Shown: one piece after another, positions 1-8,240 of the stretch
Numbering within the stretch: the first letter of the stretch is position 1
How the letters are laid out: the number at the start of each line of letters is the position of its first letter
Origin: a virus
Virus record (IMG/VR): IMGVR_UViG_3300043466_003778
Span: 1 to 26,268 of that record
Length of the DNA: 26,268 nucleotides
Direction: 5' to 3' (one strand)
Translations under genes and position numbers: made by a program
Notes under the pieces: generated by a model
Told to the model about the DNA's origin: nothing
Database searches by the model: none
Seen by the model: the letters and a program-made list of their open reading frames with translations, nothing else

Positions 1-2
1 GA

Positions 3-968
3 AGAAAAGGTGGTTTAGAACAAAGAGCAATTGCAATTGGAACACAAGGACTTGCGGATGTATTCTATTTAATGGATTATATATTCACTTCAGAGGAGGC
101 TAAAAAATTGAACAAAGAAATATTTGAAACTATATATTTCGCGGCAATCACCGAGAGTATGGAGTTATGTAAATCAGGTAAATACAAACCATATAAATTC
201 TTTAAAGGTTCACCAATGTCAAAAGGAATATTCCAATTTGATATGTGGGGATTAGATTATGAAGGATTAAGTGGATTATGGGATTGGGATTCACTTAAAT
301 TGGAAGTATCAGAGCATGGTGTTTGTAATTCATTATTCACGGCTCAGATGCCAGTTGCGTCTTCAGCTAAAATTACAGGTTCATTTGAAATGACTGAACC
401 GGCTCATTCAGCGTTATTTAATCGTCGTGTAGTTGGGGGAGAAATTTTAATTGTTAATAAATACCTTATCAATGATTTTGAAAAAATTGGTGTTTGGTGT
501 GAAGACTTAAAAAATGAAATTATAATGAATGAAGGTTCAATTCAAAATATTAACTTTAATCAATATCTTGACCCTGAAGAAAAAAATTACAATAAAAAAG
601 TTAAGAGAATTGAGCATTTAATTCCAAAATATAAAACTATTTGGGAAATATCTCAGAGGGAATTAATTGATATGGCGGCGGATAGAGCACCATTTATTGA
701 CCAATCACAATCAATGAATATTTATATGTCTGAACCAACATTATCAAAAATTTCATCATCACATTTTCATTCTTGGAAAAAAGGTTTAAAAACACTTTGT
801 TATTATGTGAGAACTAAAGCGATATCGACTGGAGCTAAACACTTGGCGGTAGATATTTCAAAAGTGACCCAATCACCGGATAAACAAGAAAAACCAAAAG
901 TTAATATTGTTGAGAATACAACAAAACCGACAGATTCAGAATTTGAATGTTTTGGGTGTGGTTCTTAA
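3..968 (+). CDS. nrdA: Ribonucleoside-diphosphate reductase large (alpha) subunit, C-terminal part (5' end outside window)
   Basis: This is the C-terminal part of a class I ribonucleotide reductase catalytic subunit, which reduces ribonucleoside diphosphates to deoxyribonucleotides in the cytoplasm to supply phage DNA synthesis. The frame is open from base 3, so the gene starts upstream of the window. Seen: RAIAIGTQGLAD at the very start, the phosphate-loop region NSLFTAQMPVASSAKI, and RRVVGGE. Codons 801-806 give the tandem tyrosines of LCYYVRT, equivalent to the radical-transfer pair (E. coli Y730/Y731). The C-terminal swinging-arm cysteine pair is ECFGCGS (Cys codons 948 and 957). The NSL..A.MP loop and the CxxCGS ending resemble the eukaryotic/T4-like branch (human R1 also ends in CGS) more than E. 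coli NrdA. The gene is separated from the downstream structural genes by a terminator. Family assignment is firm; the NrdB partner is not in the window. Confidence 0.95.
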   Translation, partial: RKGGLEQRAIAIGTQGLADVFYLMDYIFTSEEAKKLNKEIFETIYFAAITESMELCKSGKYKPYKFFKGSPMSKGIFQFDMWGLDYEGLSGLWDWDSLKLEVSEHGVCNSLFTAQMPVASSAKITGSFEMTEPAHSALFNRRVVGGEILIVNKYLINDFEKIGVWCEDLKNEIIMNEGSIQNINFNQYLDPEEKNYNKKVKRIEHLIPKYKTIWEISQRELIDMAADRAPFIDQSQSMNIYMSEPTLSKISSSHFHSWKKGLKTLCYYVRTKAISTGAKHLAVDISKVTQSPDKQEKPKVNIVENTTKPTDSEFECFGCGS

Positions 969-986
969 TATAAAAAAACAAGATAT

Positions 987-1013
987 AAATCACGACATTT
1001 TGTCGTGATTTTT
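987..1013 (+). terminator. Intrinsic terminator after nrdA
   Basis: A perfect 11-bp inverted repeat (AAATCACGACA / TGTCGTGATTT) with a TTT loop is followed by further T residues. It begins 18 nt after the nrdA stop codon. It insulates the nucleotide-metabolism transcript from the baseplate genes. The A-rich left flank could also let it act on the opposite strand. Confidence 0.85.
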
Positions 1014-1023
1014 CATTTTAGGG

Positions 1024-1058
1024 TATTTATTAAAAATAATCAAGACACTATATTTATA
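1024..1058 (+). promoter_or_regulatory. Probable late promoter region before the gp25-like gene
   Basis: Two versions of the motif that precedes the other unlinked genes lie here: TATTTATT at 1024-1031 and TATTTATA at 1051-1058. The second is only 3 nt from the start codon at 1062, so the first (30 nt away) may be the working one. This is the least regular instance of the motif in the window. Confidence 0.4.
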
Positions 1059-1061
1059 GTT

Positions 1062-1532
1062 ATGGCAGATGGAATTACATATGGTATTAATTTTCCTTTC
1101 AGAGATTCTGTAAGAGGAGATTATTTGGAGTTAACTCAATTTGAATCAGACGAAATTAAGGCGGATTTAATACATTTACTATTAACAAGAAAAGGTTCAA
1201 GGTATTATTTACCTAATTTTGGTACTAGACTTTATGAATTTTTATTTGAACCATTTGATGGATTAACATTCGATGCAATCGAATCGGATATTAGAGACGC
1301 AGTTGCGACTTATATGCCAAATTTATTATTAAATCAAATAACTATAAGTCCTGCTGACCCAACTGAGGAAGCTGATTTGGATATGGGTATCACAACGGTA
1401 GGGTCAAATGTTGCTTCAATTTATCGTTTTCCCGGAAAAGGGACATCAGAATACACTGCAAAAATAAAAATAGACTACTCGACAAGTAATAATGCTTTTG
1501 GACCGAGTGATTTTATTATAATTAATATTTAA
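1062..1532 (+). CDS. 25: Baseplate wedge protein, T4 gp25 / GPW family
   Basis: A 156 aa protein of the gp25/GPW (lysozyme-like fold) family, which sits in the inner baseplate wedge and helps nucleate sheath assembly. The diagnostic stretch is LLLTRKGSRYYLPNFGTRLY, followed by EFLFEPFDG and an amphipathic segment AIESDIRDAVATYMPN, matching the family pattern of R.G.....FG..L...LFEP. An in-frame ATG exists at 1005, but it lies inside the terminator hairpin. The ATG at 1062 (MADGITYG...) gives the family's expected N-terminus, so I chose it. It is slightly longer than T4 gp25 (132 aa). The gp6-like gene follows after 6 nt, the usual gene 25-gene 6 order of T4-like phages. Confidence 0.88.
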   Translation: MADGITYGINFPFRDSVRGDYLELTQFESDEIKADLIHLLLTRKGSRYYLPNFGTRLYEFLFEPFDGLTFDAIESDIRDAVATYMPNLLLNQITISPADPTEEADLDMGITTVGSNVASIYRFPGKGTSEYTAKIKIDYSTSNNAFGPSDFIIINI

Positions 1533-1538
1533 AAACAT

Positions 1539-3377
1539 ATGGCAAATCGTAATATATCTTATACTACAAGAGATTTTCAGGGAATTAGAACTGAGTTATT
1601 AAACTATGTTAGGACTTATTATCCTGAACTGATTCAAGATTTTAATGATGCATCAGTATTCTCAGTATTTTTAGATTTGAATGCTGCGGTTGCTGATAAC
1701 TTACACTACCATATTGATAGAAGTGTTCAAGAAACGGTTCTACAATATGCTCAACAAAGGTCTTCAATTTATAATATTGCAAGAACTTATGGATTGAAAT
1801 TACCGGGACAAAGACCATCAGTGTCTTTAGTTGATTTTTCAATTACCGTACCAGCATTTGGTGATAAAGAAGACGAGAGGTATCTTGGTACACTAACAAG
1901 AGGTTCTCAAGTTGTGGGTGCCGGAATTGTTTTTGAAAATGTTTATGATATTGATTTTGCGTCGCCATACAATGCTCAAGGGTTTCCAAATAGATTAAAA
2001 ATTCCAAACTTTAATGCAAATAATGTTTTAGTTAATTATACTATTACAAAAAGAGAGTTGGTTGTTAATGGTATTACAAAAGTTTTTAAACAAGTAATAA
2101 CACCTAACGATGTTAAACCATTTTTTGAATTATTTTTACCTGAAAAAAATGTTTTAGGTATTACTAGTGTTTTATTAAAAAGTGGGACAGAATATACGAA
2201 TATACCATCAACTGCGGAGTTTTTAAGTCCGGTTAATAAATGGTATGAAGTTGATTCATTGGCGGAAGATAGAATATTCATTGAAGACCCGACCAAAGTG
2301 TCTGACCAACCAGGGATTAAAGTGGGTAAATACATACAAACTCAAAATCGATTTATAAGTGAATATACACCTGAAGGGTTTAAGAAATTAACTTTTGGTG
2401 GTGGAACAAATACAGCCCAAGATGCCTTAGACCAATTTACAACACTTGGTGCTACAATTGATTTACAAAGATATACCAATAACCTTTCATTAGGTTCTGC
2501 ATTAAAACCGAACTCAACATTATTCATACAATATAGAGTTGGTGGTGGTTTAGCAACAAATTTAGGGACTAATGTTATAAATCAAATTGGGACTGTAAAT
2601 TTCTTCGTGAACGGACCATCTGAGTCAACAAATTCATCCGTAGTAAATTCATTAAGATGTAATAATGTAACTGCAGCTATTGGTGGAGCGGGAACACCAT
2701 CATTAGAAGAAATTAGAAATTATGTGTCTTTTAATTTTGCAGCTCAAAAAAGAGCTGTAACCGTTCAAGATTATGAATCAATTATTCGTAACATGCCTTC
2801 TGAATTTGGTGCTCCGGCAAAAGTGTCAATAACTGAAAATAATAATAAGATATTAATTCAATTATTATCTTATGATACATCAGGTAGATTAACTAATATT
2901 GTATCTGACACTTTAAGACAAAATGTTGCAAATTATTTATCGAACTATCGAATGATGAATGATTATATTTCGATATTAACCGCTGAGGTGATTGATTTAA
3001 GTATTGATGTTCAGATTGTGTTAGATTCCGCTCAAAATTCTGGTCAAGTAATTGCTGATGTGGTTGATAGAGTTTCCACTTATTTAAACCCACAAATTAG
3101 GGAGTTAGGACAGAATGTTAATCTTTCAGAATTAAAAAGTATTATACAAAATCAAAATGGTGTATTAAGTGTTGCGGGATTAAATGTGTTTAACAATGTT
3201 GGAGGACAATATTCATCTGCTGAAACATCTATGGTGTATGCAAATCCTGAAACAAAAGAAATTGCTCCTGTTGATGATACAATTTTTGCTCAACCTTCAC
3301 AAGTTTATCAGGTTAGATATCCAAATAAAGATATTAGAGTATCCGTTAAAAATTTCCAATCAGTAACCTTCTCTTAA
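1539..3377 (+). CDS. 6: Baseplate wedge protein, T4 gp6-like (baseplate J-like)
   Basis: A 612 aa protein resembling T4 gp6 (660 aa), the wedge subunit whose dimers join neighbouring wedges into the baseplate ring; its core corresponds to P2 gpJ. Seen: an N-terminal block ISYTTRDFQGIRTELLNYV and a helical block FSVFLDLNAAVADNLHYHID, typical of gp6/J N-termini. A central region carries PSLEEIRNYVSFNFAAQKRA followed by VTVQDYESIIRNMPSEFG, the conserved J-like core. A C-terminal block (about residues 480-560) has alternating strands and ends in NLSELKSIIQNQNGVLSV. It directly follows the gp25-like gene with a 6-nt gap and probably shares its transcript. There is no Shine-Dalgarno sequence; the start context is AAAAACATATG. 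The 93-nt gap after it carries a new promoter motif. Confidence 0.88.
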   Translation: MANRNISYTTRDFQGIRTELLNYVRTYYPELIQDFNDASVFSVFLDLNAAVADNLHYHIDRSVQETVLQYAQQRSSIYNIARTYGLKLPGQRPSVSLVDFSITVPAFGDKEDERYLGTLTRGSQVVGAGIVFENVYDIDFASPYNAQGFPNRLKIPNFNANNVLVNYTITKRELVVNGITKVFKQVITPNDVKPFFELFLPEKNVLGITSVLLKSGTEYTNIPSTAEFLSPVNKWYEVDSLAEDRIFIEDPTKVSDQPGIKVGKYIQTQNRFISEYTPEGFKKLTFGGGTNTAQDALDQFTTLGATIDLQRYTNNLSLGSALKPNSTLFIQYRVGGGLATNLGTNVINQIGTVNFFVNGPSESTNSSVVNSLRCNNVTAAIGGAGTPSLEEIRNYVSFNFAAQKRAVTVQDYESIIRNMPSEFGAPAKVSITENNNKILIQLLSYDTSGRLTNIVSDTLRQNVANYLSNYRMMNDYISILTAEVIDLSIDVQIVLDSAQNSGQVIADVVDRVSTYLNPQIRELGQNVNLSELKSIIQNQNGVLSVAGLNVFNNVGGQYSSAETSMVYANPETKEIAPVDDTIFAQPSQVYQVRYPNKDIRVSVKNFQSVTFS

Positions 3378-3395
3378 CAGGTTTATTTCTGACTT

Positions 3396-3464
3396 AACTA
3401 TATTATAATTAAAGTAGTGTATCTATTTTGTAAAAATGGGACATAAACTATTTATAATTAAAAG
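3396..3464 (+). promoter_or_regulatory. Tandem late-promoter-like motifs before the 1589 aa gene
   Basis: Two near-copies of a 19-nt element lie in the 93-nt gap: AACTATATTATAATTAAAG at 3396-3414 and AACTATTTATAATTAAAAG at 3446-3464. The second contains TATTTATA at 3449-3456, 14 nt before the ATG at 3471. That spacing also occurs at the starts at 18282 and 23327. The upstream copy may be a second or decayed promoter. Confidence 0.55.
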
Positions 3465-3470
3465 AATTTA

Positions 3471-6400
3471 ATGGGTCAGTCATATAGGATTAAAACCGAA
3501 TTAGGTGTAAATAAAACGATTAATGTTCAGTTAGACCAAGATTTTGAGTTTTTAGAAATTTTATCTTTAAAAATACAACAAAGTGACATCTACACAAGAA
3601 GTTGTGCTGATTATGGGGTAATTGTTGGTAGGGTTACGGCAAATAACGGATTTGGTATTCCAAATGCTCGAGTTTCTGTTTTTGTGCCAATTAGGAATGT
3701 AGACCAATCAAACCCTCTAATATCAAGTATATACCCATATAAATCACCTTCAGATAAAAATGAAGATGGTTATCGATACAATTTATTACCTTACGAAAAA
3801 TCATATTCTGCACATGCCGCTACAGGGACATTACCTACAAGAGACGACGCTTTAACCGGAGCGACCGCGGTTGAAATATACGATACTTACTACAAATATA
3901 CTACAAAAACTAATGAGAGTGGTGACTATATGATTATGGGTGCTCCGTTGGGGTCTCAAACCCTTGTTATGGATGTTGATTTGTCTGACATTGGTGAATT
4001 TTCATTAACACCTCAAGATTTGATTAGAATGGGGTTAGCAACGGAAGGACAAGTTGCCGGAAATCGTTTTAAAACATCCAATGACTTAAATTCATTACCT
4101 CAAATTATATCTCTAACTAAACAATTAGATGTTAGTCCTTTATGGGGTGACCCGGATATTTGTCAAATTGCCGTTAATCGTGTTGATTTTGATTTAAGAG
4201 ATGATGCAAATGTTGATATTCAACCTACTTCGGTTTTTATGGGTTCAATTTTTTCATCCGGAGATAAATTTAGAGTTAGAAAAAATTGTAAACCTAATGA
4301 TAATTTAGGTAATTTGTGTGGATTAACAACAAGTCCGGGACAAATTCTTGGAATTAGACAAACAATACAAGAAGATAGTGATGGAAATCCAATATTAGAA
4401 CAATACCAATTAGAACAATCAGGAAATATTATTGATGGTAATGGTGTTTGGATGACCGAACTCCCAATGAATTTAGATTATTTTATAACCAATGAATTTG
4501 GGGAGAAAGTTTTGTCAAATGACCCAACAGTTGGTATTCCAACAAAAGGAAAATATAGATTTAAAGTTAAATGGCAACAACCTAATGATTTAACTCTTCA
4601 AACTAGAAGACCATATTATTTAGTACCAAATGTTAAGGAATATGGGTGGTCAAATGCTAGTGACGACCCATACACTCAAGGTACTACTTCGGATAGAAAA
4701 AAACTATCTAGTTCTTATTATTTTGGGTTAGATTGGAGTGGATATACTGATGGGTTTACCAGTACAGAACAAATAGATAGACTTAATGAAGTTATTAATT
4801 GTGAAGATACTTTTTATCAGTTTGATTTTAATAAGGTATATACTGTCTCATCATTAATTGACCAATATAAGAAAGGTAATAAGGGTCAATTTATTGGTAT
4901 TAAAGAAATTGATGATGATAGTTGTGATAGTAGTAATAATAAATTTCCGGTAAATGACGGATTTAGGAATTTTGATTTATTATTTTTTTTATTTTCAATT
5001 TTATTAACAATTTTATCACCAGCATTTATAGGAATTTTAATTGCTATGCATATTATATTATTTTTATATAATATTGTGATAAGTGCTCTTTGTGGGTTAT
5101 GTGGTATTAAAATACTTAGAATTAGACCTTTTAGATGGATTTGTCGTTCATTGAAAATAAAATGTGATAATAGAAGTTATGTATTTAGAATTCCGATGAT
5201 TACTTATCCGGATTGTCAGGCTTGTGATTGTAAACAAGAAACATCTGTTAGTGCAAATAATAGTTATAATAATGGTAATCCTAATCCTTCAGGAGTTTTA
5301 ACTAATTTTTCATTACAAAGTAGTTATACTCCATTATTAGAGGCTAATTTTTCAGCAGAGACTGAACAAAATATGATATTATTATCTAATGTATTTTCTC
5401 AAGTTTTAGGAGGTTATAGTAATCAATCGTTCGTATCTAATAATTCTAGATATAAATTACCTATTAGTGATTTTTATACATATAATGGAGTTAAAAAAGT
5501 GTTATCTAGTAAAAGTTTACCGATTGGGGAAAGAATTAATCTTTTTAATCAAAGGTCGAATTATTTTACTGGGGTTAATAAAATTAAAGTTAGTTTTTCT
5601 AAAGATGAAAATATTGGTAAATATCATTATGATAATACTTTAACTATTTTATCTCAAGAGGAATTGAGTCCGGGTACCTTACTTAGTTTTGTTAGTTTTG
5701 AGAATACGGGAGATAAAAATTATACTTATACTGCAAATACATCTTCAGGTATTATTACAGGAATTAGTGGAACTTCATATAATGGTAGTGGTCAGACAAA
5801 TGTGGATATTGTTTATGCTAATCCTACTGATGGTAGTCAAACGACTGAATTGATGACTAGTTACGAATTACCGTATGGTTCAACAGAAATTAAATACAAA
5901 TTTCCTTCAGATATTGAATATTATCAAGTTGTGACAGCAATAACTGTTTCACAAGCTTCATCTATTTGGAATTCAGGTACTACTCAGTCATTTCCAAATG
6001 TTTTAAATGAGCCGACATCGATTTATTCTTATTCTCAGGTAAATGCGGGTTTAAATTTAGGAGAATTGAATTCTATTTTACAAGTTACTGCAACTGAATA
6101 TTTTGAAGATTATGATGCTCAATATATTCTTATCTTACAAAGAGGTGTTGACCCATATTCTCCATTATACACTAATGAATATAAATTAGGTTCATTATTT
6201 GGGGTTACAGAAGATGACCCAAATTGGACTGTGACGGCGACAACAAGATTAAATATACCAATTCAGAAATTGAGTAATACTAGTATTAGTGTACAACCAT
6301 ATAGTCAGAATGATATGTTTTATCAGTCATATTTTTTTAATCCTGGAAATCAATATTCGGGATTTACAACGTCCGCAACAACTTACTATAGTCGTTTAGA

Positions 6401-8240
6401 TAACAATGCGTTGCCTTTACCATCATCTTTAAGATTTGGACAGTCAGGGAATAAGATATTGTCTTTTACTTCAAACGGGTTTTGGAATTTACAATCAAAC
6501 AGTACTAGATATGATAATAGTGAGAATGTATCGGGTGTGTCTGCTATGTCAAGTAGAGATTATACTGTTCAGATTAATCAAATAATAAATTTTGATTATT
6601 CATATTTTGATTATTTTTATTACACTAAAACATTTTCACAGAATAATTTAATGAATATTAGTGTTCCTCAAAAAAATGTTTTAAGAACTGATAGATTACC
6701 TAGTTCAGATAAATTAGATGGTAGTTCTTGGGATAATAATCCGGCGTTATTACAACAAAATAATAATTTTGAAATTTATGTTATTAGTACAGAGTCGGAT
6801 AGTGCCAGTTCTCAAAGTTTTACCACAGGTGCTGACCAAGTTACTGTGGATTTAGAAGGGTTACCGGCGTCAAGTAATGTTCTTGCAAGTTTTGATTGTG
6901 AAAATATGGTTAGTTTGAAATGTTATGAAGGGTTTGGAGGGGATTTTCAAGTAAATGAATCATGTGAAGATAGTGATGCGGTTGAAAGAGGATGTTATAT
7001 GTTTATGAGAAGACCTTTGATTGATATCGTTAAAGATATTGGTACTTTTGGTGAATGGAGTTTTAGATTTAGATTTTTTTATGGTTTATGTAGAGGTGTT
7101 TTAGCACAATCATTTATGAATAATTGGGTTAACGGTTCATTATATATGTTTCCGATTCAAGTTGACACTTATTATAATAAACAAAATAAACCATTACCTC
7201 CAAGGTATTGTAAGGATTTGGCTTATTTTGATGATAAGACCAATAATTTTTATTATAGAAGTAGTCCTTATAATTATATTACTAATAAATTTGTGGGTAA
7301 TAGAACTAATAATGACTTTAAGGTTAATGATATAAATCTTATGTTCCCAACGACAATAATAAATTTAGGTGTTAAAGATTATTTTTATTCTGAAATAACT
7401 TTTGACCCATCAAATAAAGGTTACATATTACCGAATATTAATCCAACAAGTTATGGTGATACTTCAGATTTAATTAATTTATTTGTTATTAGTCGAATCA
7501 CAGACGAAGGTTTTTTAGCTCAAATAATACCATTAGGTGATAATTCATTACAACAATTATTTTCTCGTAATGAAACTAACGATTTGTTAGGTAGACGTAG
7601 AAGAGTTGACGGTGACTTAGCACAATTAATGTCAATTAATTGTGAGATAGGTAATATAAATTTTTCACCTGAATTTTATGAAACTGATGGGGGACCTCCA
7701 ACAACTATTTTGGGTAGTCAAGAAAATCCAACAATGGCTGTTTGGTTTTCATCGACTACTCAAGATTTACAAACTAAAGATTATTTAACACCTGGAAGAA
7801 TTAATTTTAGGGGTAATGATAATGTTGGATTTTACCCATATCCTTACGGTATTAAATCACAAGTAGTGCCTTTTTACCAATGGGGGTTAAATGGTAAACG
7901 ACCTAATGACAATTCCCCTTTAAATTTATTTGGGGGACAATATAATAATTGGGCGACAAATCCAAATGATATAATACAAAACACTTATTACCAAGGATTA
8001 GATAGGGCTAGTTTAACTACTAAGTATTTTTTACCTTCAAATATTGATGTAGTGCATCAAGATTTATTGGCTAGAGGGTATATATTTGGGGTTGATAACG
8101 ATGGTAATTATTCAAGTTCTGTCTCATTAATTAGTAATCCTAAATTTTTAGTTGGAGCTCCATATCATTTTTACTTTGGTGTGGTAAAAGGGGAAACGGC
8201 GTTAGATAAATTTAAAGAAAAATATTCCATAGATGAATAA
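3471..8240 (+). CDS. Large virion (probable baseplate) protein with transthyretin-like N-domain and hydrophobic hairpin
   Basis: A 1589 aa protein not matched to a named family. Residues about 45-180 look like a carboxypeptidase-regulatory/transthyretin-like beta domain: YGVIVGRVTANNGFGIPNAR, then YTTKTNESGDYMIMGAPLGS. An insert rich in Tyr and Asp separates the two halves. Residues about 501-546 are strongly hydrophobic (two potential membrane helices split by SPAFIG). A Cys- and Arg-rich stretch follows: CGLCG at 541-545, C558, C565 and CQACDC at 582-587. The remaining thousand residues are Asn/Ser/Tyr-rich, as in beta-structured virion proteins, with a late block RRPLIDIVKDIGTFGEWSFR. It lies between the gp6-like gene and the gpI/gp7-like gene and starts an overlapped gene run, so a peripheral wedge role is likely (inference). 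The next gene overlaps its last 8 nt. Confidence 0.7.
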   Translation: MGQSYRIKTELGVNKTINVQLDQDFEFLEILSLKIQQSDIYTRSCADYGVIVGRVTANNGFGIPNARVSVFVPIRNVDQSNPLISSIYPYKSPSDKNEDGYRYNLLPYEKSYSAHAATGTLPTRDDALTGATAVEIYDTYYKYTTKTNESGDYMIMGAPLGSQTLVMDVDLSDIGEFSLTPQDLIRMGLATEGQVAGNRFKTSNDLNSLPQIISLTKQLDVSPLWGDPDICQIAVNRVDFDLRDDANVDIQPTSVFMGSIFSSGDKFRVRKNCKPNDNLGNLCGLTTSPGQILGIRQTIQEDSDGNPILEQYQLEQSGNIIDGNGVWMTELPMNLDYFITNEFGEKVLSNDPTVGIPTKGKYRFKVKWQQPNDLTLQTRRPYYLVPNVKEYGWSNASDDPYTQGTTSDRKKLSSSYYFGLDWSGYTDGFTSTEQIDRLNEVINCEDTFYQFDFNKVYTVSSLIDQYKKGNKGQFIGIKEIDDDSCDSSNNKFPVNDGFRNFDLLFFLFSILLTILSPAFIGILIAMHIILFLYNIVISALCGLCGIKILRIRPFRWICRSLKIKCDNRSYVFRIPMITYPDCQACDCKQETSVSANNSYNNGNPNPSGVLTNFSLQSSYTPLLEANFSAETEQNMILLSNVFSQVLGGYSNQSFVSNNSRYKLPISDFYTYNGVKKVLSSKSLPIGERINLFNQRSNYFTGVNKIKVSFSKDENIGKYHYDNTLTILSQEELSPGTLLSFVSFENTGDKNYTYTANTSSGIITGISGTSYNGSGQTNVDIVYANPTDGSQTTELMTSYELPYGSTEIKYKFPSDIEYYQVVTAITVSQASSIWNSGTTQSFPNVLNEPTSIYSYSQVNAGLNLGELNSILQVTATEYFEDYDAQYILILQRGVDPYSPLYTNEYKLGSLFGVTEDDPNWTVTATTRLNIPIQKLSNTSISVQPYSQNDMFYQSYFFNPGNQYSGFTTSATTYYSRLDNNALPLPSSLRFGQSGNKILSFTSNGFWNLQSNSTRYDNSENVSGVSAMSSRDYTVQINQIINFDYSYFDYFYYTKTFSQNNLMNISVPQKNVLRTDRLPSSDKLDGSSWDNNPALLQQNNNFEIYVISTESDSASSQSFTTGADQVTVDLEGLPASSNVLASFDCENMVSLKCYEGFGGDFQVNESCEDSDAVERGCYMFMRRPLIDIVKDIGTFGEWSFRFRFFYGLCRGVLAQSFMNNWVNGSLYMFPIQVDTYYNKQNKPLPPRYCKDLAYFDDKTNNFYYRSSPYNYITNKFVGNRTNNDFKVNDINLMFPTTIINLGVKDYFYSEITFDPSNKGYILPNINPTSYGDTSDLINLFVISRITDEGFLAQIIPLGDNSLQQLFSRNETNDLLGRRRRVDGDLAQLMSINCEIGNINFSPEFYETDGGPPTTILGSQENPTMAVWFSSTTQDLQTKDYLTPGRINFRGNDNVGFYPYPYGIKSQVVPFYQWGLNGKRPNDNSPLNLFGGQYNNWATNPNDIIQNTYYQGLDRASLTTKYFLPSNIDVVHQDLLARGYIFGVDNDGNYSSSVSLISNPKFLVGAPYHFYFGVVKGETALDKFKEKYSIDE
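4971..5231 (+). other. Encoded hydrophobic hairpin and cysteine cluster inside the 1589 aa protein
   Basis: Codons 501-546 encode almost only F, L, I, A, V and S, enough for two membrane-spanning helices joined near SPAFIG. Codons 541-587 then supply seven cysteines among basic residues (CGLCG, RWICRSLKIKC, CQACDC). The flanking protein is polar and looks like ordinary virion material. Confidence 0.7.

Noticed and set aside
1005-1061. Upstream ATG at 1005 for the gp25-like gene
   Set aside because: It lies inside the terminator hairpin and adds 19 residues unlike gp25 N-termini. The ATG at 1062 fits the family.
3436-3471. Eleven-codon leader ORF (MGHKLFIIKRI) whose stop overlaps the 1589 aa start as TAATG
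   Set aside because: It contains the promoter-like motif itself, so a transcript begun there would not include its start. No comparable leader occurs at other unit starts.
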